64,000 bases of DNA from Chrysomallon squamiferum (GCA_012295275.1 CM022679.1:4568657-4632656); one strand, 5' to 3'. Counted from the first letter of the stretch, positions 11,501 through 22,211 are shown. Made by a program: numbers and translations. Notes: generated from the sequence alone by a model not told the origin.

Positions 11501-11972
11501 GTTTTCGTCCGATGACGTTAGCTGCGCCGACTTTCTCAAGAGCAACGGAACTTCAATTCAGATGTCTCTAGATCACTGCTTGTGTCCACTGGATGTCATC
11601 GAGGATCTTGTCAGCGCTGAGAAATTCAGAAACATTACTAGAAATAAGATAGTCATGGTCGAAAACGATTTTTCTGTATCTTTGTCACAGCTGGGAAAAG
11701 AAAGAGGCTATACATTTGACATCATCAGAGCCGAGGACATGGGGACTCATGCAGAGGCCCAGCTCAGTTTGTGGAATAGTCCAAAAGAAAAGAAAATGAC
11801 ACTTGAACTGACGTACAACACAAATGTTATATCCTCCAAACGCGCTAAAACAGTGATGCGCGCTCTTAGAGACATTGCTATTAAAATTGGCAACGACGTC
11901 AGTCTCACGATTGCAAGTTTGCGGAGCATAGGAAGCCTTGAAGAGATCAACTCACTCGATGCTTACCTGTAG
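1457..11972 (+). CDS. Animal fatty-acid-synthase-like polyketide synthase with C-terminal condensation-like domain (six exons)
   Basis: Joined exons 1457-1665, 1868-2028, 2538-2735, 3192-3373, 4480-4654 and 5281-11972 give about 2,538 residues, near the usual length of animal fatty acid synthase. Rough domain order: KS 1-425 (Cys173 in DTACSS, His308 in EAHGTGT, His347 in NIGHLEP); AT 500-800 (Ser606 in GQSIGE, His710 in TAFHS); DH 880-1110 (His910 in [11 protein letters not shown], Asp1073 in LDAMFQ); a structural KR half 1200-1330; an ER-like region 1400-1560 lacking a cofactor motif; KR 1705-1895 (GGLTGLG, Tyr1858 in SNYGAAN); ACP with Ser2028 in LGLDS; and a condensation fold from about 2080 (RHEVLRTTF). 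There is no thioesterase. The start ATG is preceded in frame by TAG, and the KS begins at once. The predicted role is iterative cytosolic synthesis of a reduced polyketide or fatty-acid-like chain. The product is unknown. Two opposite frame changes occur in exon 6. Confidence 0.85.
1868..2028 (+). CDS. PKS exon 2 (KS)
   Basis: Acceptor ATTTCAG|TTATGATG, donor CATAG|GTATTG. The exon encodes the conserved KS stretch containing [20 protein letters not shown] and ends at TAVYIG. The frame is kept from exon 1 into exon 3. Confidence 0.85.
2454..2511. repeat. (CT)n microsatellite in PKS intron 2
   Basis: Pure CT run ending 26 bases before the exon 3 acceptor. It also serves as an extended polypyrimidine tract. 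Confidence 0.95.
2538..2735 (+). CDS. PKS exon 3 (KS active-site cysteine)
   Basis: Acceptor TCTGCAG|GTCTT after a long (CT)n polypyrimidine tract, donor AACAG|GTAGGA. The exon contains [17 protein letters not shown], the KS nucleophile motif, with Cys at about residue 173 of the joined protein. Confidence 0.9.
2837..3070. repeat. Trinucleotide-rich tract in PKS intron 3
   Basis: Degenerate ACT/CTA repeats followed by ATT/GTT-rich sequence. The long translations on both strands here are repeat artefacts. Confidence 0.85.
3192..3373 (+). CDS. PKS exon 4 (KS)
   Basis: Acceptor CTGTACAG|GAGAC, donor CTGAC|GTAAGT. The exon encodes GGVNAIL and [20 protein letters not shown], the conserved segment between the KS cysteine and the first catalytic histidine. 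Confidence 0.9.
3374..4479. other. PKS intron 4
   Basis: The longest PKS intron (1,106 bases). It contains a tRNA-derived SINE-like element at 3470-3594. The rest is AT-rich with TATA and TTTA runs. Nothing coding is seen. Confidence 0.75.
3470..3594 (-). mobile_element. tRNA-derived SINE-like element, copy in PKS intron 4
   Basis: Read on the minus strand, the segment has a tRNA-like B box (ATTCGAGTCTCGTCAGCGG) and a body with GGACTTTGTCCT. It aligns block for block with 37430-37601 and 43130-43298, which also show an A-box-like TAGCCGAACGG. This copy's A-box region is diverged. It is a fragment of a short interspersed element family by inference; no poly-A tail or target duplication was identified. 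Confidence 0.55.
4480..4654 (+). CDS. PKS exon 5 (KS first catalytic histidine)
   Basis: Acceptor CTGTTCAG|GCAATT, donor CTCATG|GTAAAT. It encodes TGTNQDGRT and ends within EAHG. The following exon supplies TGT, so the intron splits the EAHGTGT histidine motif. Confidence 0.9.
4655..5280. other. PKS intron 5
   Basis: 626 bases of AT-rich sequence with ATT and TTTTC runs. It contains no coding signal. Confidence 0.75.
5281..6632 (+). CDS. PKS exon 6, first frame segment (KS end, linker, most of AT)
   Basis: Acceptor TTTCTTAG|GGACTGG. It encodes [20 protein letters not shown] with the second KS histidine, [12 protein letters not shown], the KS-AT linker, and AT motifs [16 protein letters not shown] and TAFHS. 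The frame is open up to YWAD at 6621-6632. One base later the expected AT sequence [12 protein letters not shown] is found in the next frame. Confidence 0.88.
6633..6635 (+). other. Frame change +1 in the AT domain
   Basis: After GCAGAT the sequence reads AAATATCAGGCATCC. Removing one A from the AAA run restores the family sequence [15 protein letters not shown]. As given, translation ends at TAA 6672-6674. It is either a homopolymer sequencing error or a real disabling insertion. Confidence 0.8.
6636..7945 (+). CDS. PKS exon 6, second frame segment (AT end, DH)
   Basis: Read one frame on from the preceding segment. It starts with [15 protein letters not shown] and [11 protein letters not shown], the usual end of an AT domain. 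It then carries a DH hot-dog fold with both catalytic residues (His in [11 protein letters not shown] at 7084, Asp in LDAMFQ at 7573). In this frame the sequence runs into TGA at 7975-7977. The protein-like sequence moves to the next frame somewhere in 7941-7961. Confidence 0.82.
7941..7961 (+). other. Frame change -1 (or +2) before the structural KR
   Basis: The frame used by AT end and DH stops at TGA 7975. The next frame is open from before this point and carries the structural KR. One base appears lost, or two gained, somewhere in this interval. The exact position cannot be fixed because this linker is poorly conserved. Confidence 0.65.
7962..11972 (+). CDS. PKS exon 6, third frame segment (structural KR, ER-like, KR, ACP, condensation-like)
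   Basis: A 1,336-codon open stretch with no stop until TAG at 11970. It begins with a structural KR half ([13 protein letters not shown] and [10 protein letters not shown], matching the non-catalytic KR subdomain). An ER-like barrel follows (ITLEGVGNV, then [12 protein letters not shown]) with no recognisable NADPH glycine motif. Next come a full KR ([27 protein letters not shown]), an ACP (LGLDS) and a condensation-superfamily domain at about 10607-11969 ([16 protein letters not shown] where HHxxxDG is expected). The in-frame GTG at 7962 is not a start; it is internal. Confidence 0.88.
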   Translation: MEAILKFDVSSLSVFSAVVFICQEKSTENISGSDMLEIVTNCAMNLRRLLMHLSNQSASVPLFIITENAVNIGNDVSVDLVTGSCWGFVMTVMREQIYSSTTIVDVHTDHTNTFHALMSAAVQYLLSQKGSQGIAELVIDQNHIWHQQLFQSEDIPIFRINKLIRPDRAILFSESENIISNPFFEYDSQNEFGSNSHTVDIRTSSIVMHSSSLFQECVPGRQSSIFGTNIITLEGVGNVSTQNDAEENVAFLFPCNAGSVITVPLHCTINIKKIPFYTPGLLTKLYLLWHHCLLLEKQQEIMNKSKHRFQLPFCRSCKGKLTNVVILCSEMTLSVAKALALMLQAENNKKDIEIQIFHIDTHTTVQTNYETIIFSTVQMKGNVIQAICKYWPDAKYLICMAQLLPAHAAQQLSNYNQMLEIHRIRCNDIFTCSSVIATLPKLAAWISNKNNYVKEIAETLKELPKDKIKSSILSMMHCSTIKVFDSSGVSHLPVKSTEKDLLRPDGLYVVVGGLTGLGRECVKFLAERGAGAILIMNRREAQRDQKEELKELETCFGCKIVADQVDVTDMLSLENSLKAVEAKLPKYKFKGVFFGAGVLADTTMINMTKDMFQKAALPKIQGAWNMHFLTKNIPLDFFIMHSSVAAVFGNPGQSNYGAANAFLDSLAHNRRQAGLAAQSINWGPLKLGMLNEKPELVQALERAGYIPLSVEEIHKCLLSALMLDKPSILAAKFNYSQLANSILHENNDVLEFKVSSILDIPTAENVKNDTSDIKQHISIEQLKNMDSSKRLETVRKFIIELLGNVLSFYLAAFDLDKGVQELGLDSMQAMTTSNQINQTFRVRITPAGLLQQNLTVNGITEQINSSLFNQDHSPVIVDPNSTSALLEQSLSYMEHVFYKMYSENPADPSLFFLAELTLPDSAANPELWRRVSAELMSRHEVLRTTFEKVPESENFRWNVKRKVNAVGMKPDFTVLETEQLAEIEQKTKEAFHLETKGPLRFILIHGKTSRLRIVYNNIGFDMQAIGVIFQDLITVFISVQFMLTLLDLKTVGGSLIVVEMEKILQEKGDELKHFWKHTLDVDIPEISLGDVNLQREVTFETFGKEKVTLTRDVYESLQRLSMSTGLSMFKLLASAYQLLLHLTSGEAVVVLLAAVDVKQYIGSVSHAVGRGANLIPLLSTFSSDDVSCADFLKSNGTSIQMSLDHCLCPLDVIEDLVSAEKFRNITRNKIVMVENDFSVSLSQLGKERGYTFDIIRAEDMGTHAEAQLSLWNSPKEKKMTLELTYNTNVISSKRAKTVMRALRDIAIKIGNDVSLTIASLRSIGSLEEINSLDAYL

Positions 11973-12418
11973 AGAAGAAAAAAGAAAAAGAAACAAAATG
12001 AAATAGTCTTCTCTGATAGGGCTGAACAGTTACATCACTGAATGATTAAAACATCGATCCCAGACGCAATCATAAAAAACAATAATTAAATTTCACTTTG
12101 TGTCATTATTACATTACCTAATCATTAGGTTGTAGTCATAATAATTTAAAATGTTAGCTGTAATTGGCATGAAAAATGTAATTGCGTAGGCCTAATTTGA
12201 TGCAAGCAAGGTCAAATCATAGTACCCAACCAAAAAAAAAAGATATATATATCTTATATGTTTTATGTAAAGATCTGGTAATCATATATATACATGGTAT
12301 ATAGTCATGTGATTTAATTCGTATAAAATGAATGACCAATCGAAATTCAACATTTTGCCGGATATGTTATTAACAAACTTGGTAATGTATATTTACTTTT
12401 CTTTTTTACTTTTCTACT

Positions 12419-12478
12419 AGTTTTAATATTAATACTGATACTACTAATATTTGTAGTATCAGTATTAATATTAAAACT
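12419..12478. repeat. Perfect 26-bp inverted repeat (hairpin)
   Basis: Arms 12419-12444 and 12453-12478 are exact reverse complements around an 8-base loop TAATATTT. It lies about 450 bases after the PKS stop. The corresponding place in the duplicate flank (about 20570-20630) does not keep this hairpin. Confidence 0.9.
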
Positions 12479-13397
12479 ACTACTACTACACTGTCGACTG
12501 TTGTTACGATTATCACCATCTTTACTATCATCACTTTGTATTATCCCATTGTACATATGTATAAATCCTTAAGTGATATTTGTAAATAGCGTATATACAA
12601 ATACTGTATATGTAAAGAATATTTTTCATATCTTAAAACTGTGCTGAATTTTTTCAAGCGATAGAAATGTTTCTTGTTCCATTTTTTCTAAGTCTTTTTT
12701 TTTTTTTTTTTTTTTTTAAGTTACGATACATGTATATATTAATTGTCATTTTCAGTTCTTAATACTAAATTTTTCTAATCCATGTTCAATTTTTAACGAT
12801 GGTTTTAATTTTCAGTTTCTTCATGAATGCTGAATTCCATGTACATACTGTATTAATATATCTTTAGTCATTACTAAATATTTACCGAGTGTTAGTCATT
12901 TTTATCCGCTCATTCGTAACACTGACAATTACCTACTTTAATTTCTTTACTGCTGAATATTGTCATCATTTTATATTTTCAGATTTAGTGATAAATATTT
13001 ACACATATCACATTTTCATAAGATTTCTACTATGTATTTCAACAAAATACATTAATACACCCTCGAATTGAATACTGACAATATATTTTCCTAATATTTT
13101 CCTTATATTAAAATTTTACTTCATAGTATAGAACATAACAATACATAATGCATTCAGTTTCTATGCATTTTCCATATGCAAATATTTTTCCCGTATAACA
13201 TTTTCAGTATATTTTCAGAATATTTTCAGTTCATAATAATAATTTTTCTTCATGTCTTTTTTCATACATTACCTTTTCCGTTCAAATTTATAAGAAATTT
13301 AGAAGAAAAAAAGGAGAAAAAATTGTTAATTTATACACGTAATTATAATGTGACCTTGCTTGCATTAAACTGACTAGAGAGAGATTTAATAAAAATG

Positions 13398-13524
<127 letters not shown>

Positions 13525-13722
13525 AAAAAATATATTTAAATAGTATTCTTGCAATAAGTGCAGAATTTGAAATAAATTTATACATCATTTTCAACATTAT
13601 TTAGTAGAAATCAAAGGCTTTTTTATCTCATTTTTTCCAATATATTTATTTATTATTATTTTTTGAGGACACTGTTTTAAAAGAAAACTACAAAAGATCG
13701 TACATTCGTATGAATTCATTTC

Positions 13723-13781
<59 letters not shown>

Positions 13782-13863
13782 TTTTTTTTTTTTTTTTTTT
13801 TTAGGAACACTATTTTAATATTTATAATTTATTTATTATTATTACTATCACTATTACTGTTGA

Positions 13864-13915
<52 letters not shown>

Positions 13916-14208
13916 GGTATTCCATTTCACTTTTGGAAAAAACCGTATATAATTTCTTATATTTTATATTTATTTTTCTTTTATCATGTTGGATTTTATC
14001 ATGCACTAGATATATACATTATTTTATATATAAATAATAATGTTTGTTTTTTTCACACTGTAATGTTTTGCCACTTTCTGTTACAGCGTGTCATTTTGTT
14101 ACTTCACAGAGTATTTGAAGTTTAGTTATATAAATTAGAAATATTTTTTCTTGTCTTTTTTCAAATAATATTGTCTTTATATTCAAATATATATATAAGG
14201 ACTTTTAA

Positions 14209-14256
<48 letters not shown>

Positions 14257-15195
14257 ATTATTATTATTAATGTATTCTTTGTACAAACATATATATTAAT
14301 ACTTATAATCACATTATACTAATTTTGTAACATTATACGTATATTGGAGTAGCGATGCAAACGTAATGAAATATGTTTTGAATTAATTTTGAAAATAACG
14401 TTCTGCTGTGTCCGATTCTAGGCGATAACCATGCTGAGAAATAAAAATATTCAGGCATGTAATAAACAAGAAAACAATCGTTATGTTTGCTAACAATTAT
14501 ATATATGTTAGCCATATACTTAATTATTATCTCTAATTAAAGAAAGTCATTTTCTTGAGTGCTCAGTATTTCTATTAAATTAGATTTATGCAGTTGTCAT
14601 ACAAAAATGAAATTAATGAATCAATATATTTTTTTAACTTATTTTTAATATATATTTTAATTTTGTTTTTATTATTTATTTATGTATTATTATTATTTTT
14701 ATTTTTTTAACAGATTTAATATAGAATATAGTGTACCAAACATTTCATGGAAAATAATGGGGGAAAAAAATGTGAAAGTAGTTTGATGATTTGATACTTA
14801 AACAGAATTATAAAGAACAAGCTCATGGTTTATATACACCTCTACGTAACAACAGTACGAAAGCAATGCTTGTATTTTTTTATTTTTTTTGTTGTTGTTG
14901 TTTTATGAAAATTGATTAACGATATTTCTCAGCAAAAAGTAGTAGTGGGTTCAGTTTTGTAAGAAATAAAATTTATATTAAATGGATTTGCTGAACTAAA
15001 TCTCAATCAGAATTAATCTAATATTCAGTGTAATTCACAATTAAGTGCAGTAAATATAGAGTTTATTACAAATAATCCCTTCAAAGTCAATTATTAACTA
15101 AGCTTGTTTTAGTATATAAAATTATTTTAATATTGTGTTCCTACATTATAGCACTGAGGGAATAATTTGTAATGTTTGTTCTTGTTTGGTTTTTT

Positions 15196-15196
<1 letters not shown>

Positions 15197-15238
<42 letters not shown>

Positions 15239-15241
15239 TTT
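15197..15241. repeat. (TTTA)n microsatellite
   Basis: Tetranucleotide run followed by (TTTG)n and (TTTC)n stretches. Confidence 0.95.
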
Positions 15242-15826
15242 GTTTGTTTGTTTGTTTCTTTCTTTCTTTTGTTTTATTTGGTATTTGCGGGGGTGTATTG
15301 GGTTTTCTGTTTTGTAATTTAATGCTAGACATATTCAGATATAATATGGGTTACTGAGATAATATATTCAGTTAATTTTCAAATTTATAAAATCAAATTA
15401 TTCCCTATTTTGAGTTCTACTAACAGGAAAATATATTATCCAGCTAGTGTATTATTTTAATATGTGTGTTATTCAGATAAATATTACCTTATTAAAAGAA
15501 TAAATAACTGTATTAGACTTTTTGCTGTTGTTGTTTTTAAATTTATTTTTTATTTTTAACCTAACCACCGTTATTTACAGTTTTATACACTAAATAATTA
15601 ATTTCGAAAATGAATAAAAATTAAAGTTTAAAAAAAATTTGGTTGACCGTCGTAGTTGTGTGTATGTGTGTCCATATATTTCTGTTTGGGTGTAAATGTG
15701 ATTTGTGAGTTTATATATTTGTATGTATGTATGAATACATTTTTTTTTTTTTTTTTGATTGAAAAAAAAAAAAAAAACAAAAAAAAACAGATAAATAAAC
15801 AAACAAACAAACAAACAAAAATATAA

Positions 15827-17726
15827 AAGACAAGCTCACTAGTTCAAGCACAGGTTTATTATTTACTATTTATTACAAACACTGAAATCTCACAACAGGT
15901 GAACAAAGAAAAACATGAACAGTTTGTTAGAAGACAGGACATTTGTTAGCGGGATTCATTGTCGAGTACAATCGACATCTGTGGACGATAAGTGGACGGA
16001 AATTCTTCAGGGTTTCATTGATTCAGGAAATAGAAAGGAAAGAAGAACTGAATGAATGAATGAAAAAAGAAGTAATACATGAATGAATGAAGAAACTGAA
16101 CGAATGAATTAGTCAGTAAATAGATGATAAAATGATTAAATGAACATATAAGTCAATGAATGAATGAGAAAACAAAGAAAGAGTTATTGATAAAAATAAT
16201 AATAATGTGAAGGAATAAATGAACCAGTAAATAATGGTTTTATACATATTTTCATAGTCAGTGCAGCCGAAAGTGAAGCTTTTAAGTAGCATTGTATCTC
16301 ACACACAAACACAATCACGCACGCACACACACACATGTATATATCACATTATATGTATGGAATTATTAATACTTTTTGAACAGTTTGCAGATTACCGTAT
16401 GTATAGTGTATAAGTGTGGCTTCATATATATAGTTGATAATTTTTTATTAGCCAGGGTGGGTATGAAAAGCATATTTTGTTCTTTATTTTTATTTTTATT
16501 TTTTTTCGGGGAGTATTGTTTTTTGTGTATGTGAATACACTACATCCTTGAACAAAAATAAAACTGAACTAATTTGCAAGTTTAATAAAATAAAAATCTC
16601 TGATCTCTCACAGTTTTATAAGTACGCTTGATTAAGATTTCTGACAAACGACCTGACTTCAAACCAGGAAGAGGCGAAACGATAAAGCTTATCATTCAAA
16701 TGGAAATGTGTAGAGGTCCTTAATATATGACGTATTTGAATCTCATTTCTGTGTGCATAGGTGCTTTGGAGAGGCGTTCGCTCGACAGGATCAATAACAA
16801 CAGTTTATTTTTCCAGATACGTCGATATGAGCTATGAATCCAATAAAGAAATGACCCAGCACAAGTGTACAATCCAAAATAAACACAACAATTATAAACA
16901 TATTTATAAGTCACATTTATTACATTTTATTTTTTATCTAAGTCCAGATATGTTTAAGCGATTGTTCAGTGTGTAATATAGTCAGTGCTAGTAGTGTACA
17001 TTTTACTGAATACTTTTGTATCGATTTTCAGTGCAATACCTGTGGTGTCATTAATGCGCAAGCCACTTTTATAAATACAGTAGTCTGAACACATTCATAA
17101 ACTCACATATGTAGACTATTATTATTATTATTATGGTATTTTGGGGAGTTACACAATACTAAAAAGAACATTATGTTTTTCTTTATTTTTTTTTTTTTTT
17201 TTTTTTATTGTTCTATGTTGTCGTTGTTGTTTATTTGTTTGTGTGAGTATCTGCTTATGTGCGTTCGAGCGTGCATGAGTGTGTAATTTTTAACTGCTTG
17301 CAATATATCTCAAAAGCCAACGCAAGCACCGGATTAAAGGATTAAATTTTATATTCAGTAAGTTTAACGCGTTAGCGGTTACATACATAATGTTCTAGAA
17401 GACACGGGTGATAATTTTTCAGCGAAGAACAATAAACTGAAGATAAAAATAATTCTAGCTGACTTCACGGAGGATACCCGGATACTTTTTTTCTCCTGAC
17501 AAAAACTTAGAGGTGTATTTTCATTGGCTCATATATTTTTTCTTCCCTTTCGTTTGTTTGTTGGTGGGGTTTTTTGTGTTTTTTTTTTTTTTTGTTATTG
17601 TTGTTGTTTTCATACATCATACACTTCAAATCAGTAACGGATAATAACTGGAAAACTTAGCAATACATAATAAATTAAACAAACAAACAAAAAAACAAAC
17701 AAACAAACCCAAACTCGTAAATAAAA
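15827..17726. repeat. Tandem duplication of about 1.9 kb, first copy
   Basis: Starts with ACAAGCTCACTAGTTCAAGC and continues through GGTTTATTATTTA and CACTGAAATCTCACAACA. The same order of blocks starts again at 17727. It contains (TGAA)n-like repeats near 16040-16180 and a copy of the dispersed element at about 16540-16740 in minus orientation relative to 690-1070. No gene seen. Confidence 0.75.
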
Positions 17727-19373
17727 CACAAGCTCACCAGTTCAAGCACAGGTTTATTATTTATTAATTATTACAGACACTGAAATCTCACAACAAGTCA
17801 ACCCCAAAAATAATAATATGAACAGTTTGTCAGGAAGATAGCGGGACTCATTTTAGAGTGCAGTCGGCATCTGAAGGCGTATGTAAATAGAAGAAATGAA
17901 TGAATGAATGAATGAATGAAAAAAAAAGAATAAATGAATGAACAAAGAAAATGAACGAATGAATTAGGCAATAAATAAATGATAGAATGATTGAATGAAT
18001 AGATAAATGAATGAATGAATGAGAAAAAACAACAAAAGAACCTGTTACTGACCGAAAAAAAAAATAATAATAAAGGGAGTGAATGAACGAGTCAGTAATA
18101 GCTTTATATATATATTCATAGACAGTACAGCCGAAAATGAACCTTTTAACGAGCACTATATCTAATCATTATAAAACGACAACAACACCAATAACAACAA
18201 CAACAACAATAATGATAACAAAAAATATAAGAATGAAAATTAATTAACTATACTAATTTTATTAGTTTTTTAATAGTGTTACTCTAGTTTAATATTTTCT
18301 ATTCAGCTGGGAATAATGAAAATACTGAATTTATTGTTAAAACGTACAAGTGTGGAGATTGTACTGAAAAGATATAATAAAAAGAGTAGACCAAGCGTAT
18401 CTGCGATATGTGACACATTCGAGTTTCAAAACAAACAAACAAACAAACAAATAAATAAATAATGCCATTGCTGGGGTGGGAAAAGAGGCGTTGCTGGTTT
18501 ATGTTCCCCAGAGAATCTGTTGGTCTGTTCATTGTGGCTGAATACACAACATCCTTGAACTAAAATATAACTGAAATAATTTACAAGTTTAGTCAATATC
18601 TCTGATGACAATTGCGTAATTAAGCTTTACTAAGATTTCTGAGAAAGAACGTGACTTTAAACCTTAACATACAACTCGAAATGTATTGAGGTGCTTAATG
18701 TATGACATATGTCAATCTCATCTACTTGTGCATTCGTGCGTTACAGACACACCCACGATCGAATCGGTAATGACAGTGTACACGTCGACATCAAATATCT
18801 AGTAAAGAAGTTAGCCAGCAGAAATATACAATGCAAATAAACACATAGTTATAAACACGTGAATAAGTCACCACATATTTGTTATTTTAAGTCCAGTTAG
18901 TTTTAAATGAGTGTGTTCAATTGTTCAGTGTATTACCTATAATACATTCAGTGCTAGTAATATATACATCTCTAAATAAGTTTATATCAGTTTTCAAGTT
19001 AATACGTGAGGTGCTATTCATGCGCAAGCAACATATATATACGGTAATCTGTAAACTGTTCACACAGAGATATATACACAGTGACATTCTTACACACATA
19101 CACACAGACATACACGAATAGAAACTAATATAACACATACATACACCAACATAAATACACACTATATATACAGGTGACGGAAATAATCAAACGATATATA
19201 TATATATATATATATATAATGGATTTGTGAATAATTCAACATATATAGACAGAGAGAGTTAACAATATTATTAGCCAGGGTGTGTGTAAAAAGAATATTA
19301 GGTGTTTTATGGGGGGTTTGTTTTTGTTTTAATTTTTTTGTGTGTGTGTTCGTACGTATGTGCATGGGTGTGT
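17727..19373. repeat. Tandem duplication of about 1.9 kb, second copy, to the PKS fragment
   Basis: Begins ACAAGCTCACCAGTTCAAGC, 1,900 bases after its partner. It holds (GAAT)n near 17896-18030, a dispersed-element copy at about 18370-18740, and (TA)n at 19195-19218. It then ends abruptly in a TG-rich stretch that is fused to PKS coding sequence at 19374. No gene seen. Confidence 0.72.
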
Positions 19374-20003
19374 ATGTTCAAGCTGCTGGCCTCAGCTTAT
19401 CAACTACTACTCCATCTGACATCCGGTGAAGCCGTTGTCGTTCTTCTAGCTACAGTCGATGTCAGACAGTACATTGCAAGCGTCAGTCATGCAGTGGGGA
19501 GGGGAGCAAATCTCATTCCTTTGTTATCCACGTTTTCGTCCGATGACGTTAGCTGCGGCGACTTTGTCAAGAGCAACGGAACTTCAATTCAGACGTCATT
19601 AGATCACTGCTTGTGTCCACTGGATGTCATCGAGGATCTTGTCAGCGCTGAGAAATTCAGAAACATTACTAGAAATGAGATAATCATGGTCGAAGATGGC
19701 TTTTCCGTATCTCTGAGACAGCTGGGAAAGGAAACAGGTTGTAAATTTGATATCACAAGAGCAGAGGACGTGGGGTGTCGTTCAGAGATTCAGTTGAGTT
19801 TGTGGAATAGTCCAAAAGAAAAGTAAATGACACTTGAACTGACGTACAACACAAATCGTACATCTCCTAACCGTGCCAAAACAGTTATAAGGGCTCTTAA
19901 AGACATTGTTATTAAAATTGCCAACGACGTTTCTCTCACGATTGCAAGTCTGCGGAGCATAGGAAGCTTTGAAGAGATCAACTCACACGATGCTTATCTG
20001 TAG
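19374..20003 (+). pseudogene. Truncated duplicate of the PKS 3' end (condensation-like domain)
   Basis: Matches the last about 629 bases of PKS exon 6 (11343-11972), starting inside the exon at [18 protein letters not shown] with no splice acceptor or upstream exons. The frame is intact for 150 codons. It is then interrupted by TAA at 19824-19826, where the parent has AAA (Lys), a single-base change. Beyond this stop the frame continues 58 codons to the normal TAG at 20001-20003. About one base in ten differs from the parent. Many differences leave the protein readable, which suggests the duplicate was once part of a working second PKS, or that the copy is fairly young. It is now a fragment without a start. 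Confidence 0.85.
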
Positions 20004-20455
20004 AGAAGAAAATGAAAAAAGAAAATGAAATAGTCTTCTCTGATACGATCGAACAGTTTTATCACTGAAAGACTAAAACGTAGATCCCAGAGGACATAAT
20101 ATTTAAATTTGACTTCGTGCCAATGTGTAATGTTATAAAATTACAGAATCACTAGGTAGTAATTAGTATAATTTATCGTTACCTCTGTAATTGGGATGAA
20201 AAATGTAATTGTGTAGGGCTAATTTGATGCAGGCAAGGTCAATTCGTAATACTGACCTGATAATGTTATATGATTTATGTGAAAATATGGTAATCATTTG
20301 CAAAATGAAGTATTATATTTTTGTAGAAGTATTATATTTCCATAAAAAGATAAATATTTATTATAAACAGGTATATAGTAATGTAATTTAATTGTTTTAT
20401 TTAGTATTTTCTAAAAAATGTTATTCTTAATAAAAGAATGACCAATGGAAATTCA

Positions 20456-20509
<54 letters not shown>

Positions 20510-21722
20510 GCATTCCTTTTATATCGGACATGATATGTACAAACGTTCCAATTTATATTCACTTTTCTATTTTTATTATTATTAGTAGTAGTATTAGTAT
20601 GAACATTAAATTGACTACTACTACTATTATTTTTTCTACTATTATTACGATTATCAGCTTCTTTATCATTATCAGTTTGGATTATTCATTCCATTGTACA
20701 TTGTAAGATTTTCTTACTATCATTTTTCATACATCAATTTGGATTATTCATTCTATTGTACATATCTATAAATTCTTTCGTGAAATTGTAAATATCGGCT
20801 ATACAAATACCGTATTTGTAAAGAATATTTTTCATATCTCAAAATTGTGCTGATTTTGTTCAAGCGATGTAAGAGTTTTTCTTTTTTTCTTTTTTCCATT
20901 TATTTATTCTAGTTGTGAATTTTTGAAGACGATTTTTATTTTCAGTTTATTCATGAATACTGAATATCATGTACGTGTTCTATTAATATAGTTGTTTTTA
21001 GTCAGTGCTAAATATTTACCGTGGGTTAGTCATTTTTAACCGCATATACATAATCTTGAATATTATCAGTTTCAGATTTTTTACTACTGAATAATGTCCT
21101 CATTTTATATTTTCATATTTTCAAATATCAGCATGGGTCACATTTCTGCTGAGTATTTCAAAACAATACATTAATACATCCAACGAATTGAATACTGACA
21201 ATATATTTTCCAAATATTAAATTTTTTCTTCATAGTATTGAACATTAACAACACATTACGTTTTCAATTTCCATGTACTGAATATTTTCACACATTATAT
21301 TTTCAGTTCGCGGTACTCAGGATTAACAACACATTATATTATTCATATGCAGATATTTTTGCCGCATTATATTTTCTGTTCGAATTACTAAACATTAATA
21401 ATATATTATATTAATGAATATTTTGAGTCCATAATAATAATTTTTCTTAATATCATTTTTCAAACATTACTTTTTCAGTTCCCTACAACGGAATTTAAAA
21501 AAAAAAAAAAAAAAAAAAGACAATGTGTGTGTATATATATATATATATAGTATTCCTTTAGTACATGTAATTATAACCTGACCTTGCTTGCATTAAAATG
21601 ATGACGTCACTGGGGAATACATGAAATACAGAAGAAAAGTAAATAATAACATAAAAAAAAGTATACATTTAATGAAACAGAGAGAGACAGAGAGAGACAC
21701 AGAGAGAGAGAGAGAGAGAGAG

Positions 21723-21778
<56 letters not shown>

Positions 21779-22105
21779 AAAAAATTTAAAATAGTTTCAT
21801 TACAGTAGGTGCAGAATTTCAATCAATTATATACATCATTTTCAACATTATTTAGTTGAAAACAATATCATTTTGGTTTATTTATTTATTTATTTATTTT
21901 TATTTTTTTAAGAGCACTGTTTTTTATTTCATCAAGTTGAATGTTATCATTCACTAGATATATAAATGTTTTTATGTGTAAATAATGATGGGGTTTTGTC
22001 ACAGTGAAATTTTTGTGACATCTTCTGAGGAAAATTCTGCTTTGTAAATTTTCCTATTTTTATAATTTTTTTATTGTTTGTTTTTTTTTTTGTTATTTTA
22101 CTTTC

Positions 22106-22140
<35 letters not shown>

Positions 22141-22164
22141 TTATTTTTATTATTATTAATATTA

Positions 22165-22211
<47 letters not shown>

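Noticed and set aside
19302-19373. An upstream ATG at 19302 giving an N-terminal extension to the PKS fragment
   Set aside because: The added residues come from T- and TG-rich sequence with no relation to the parent protein. The homology starts sharply at about 19374, so this is chance read-through.
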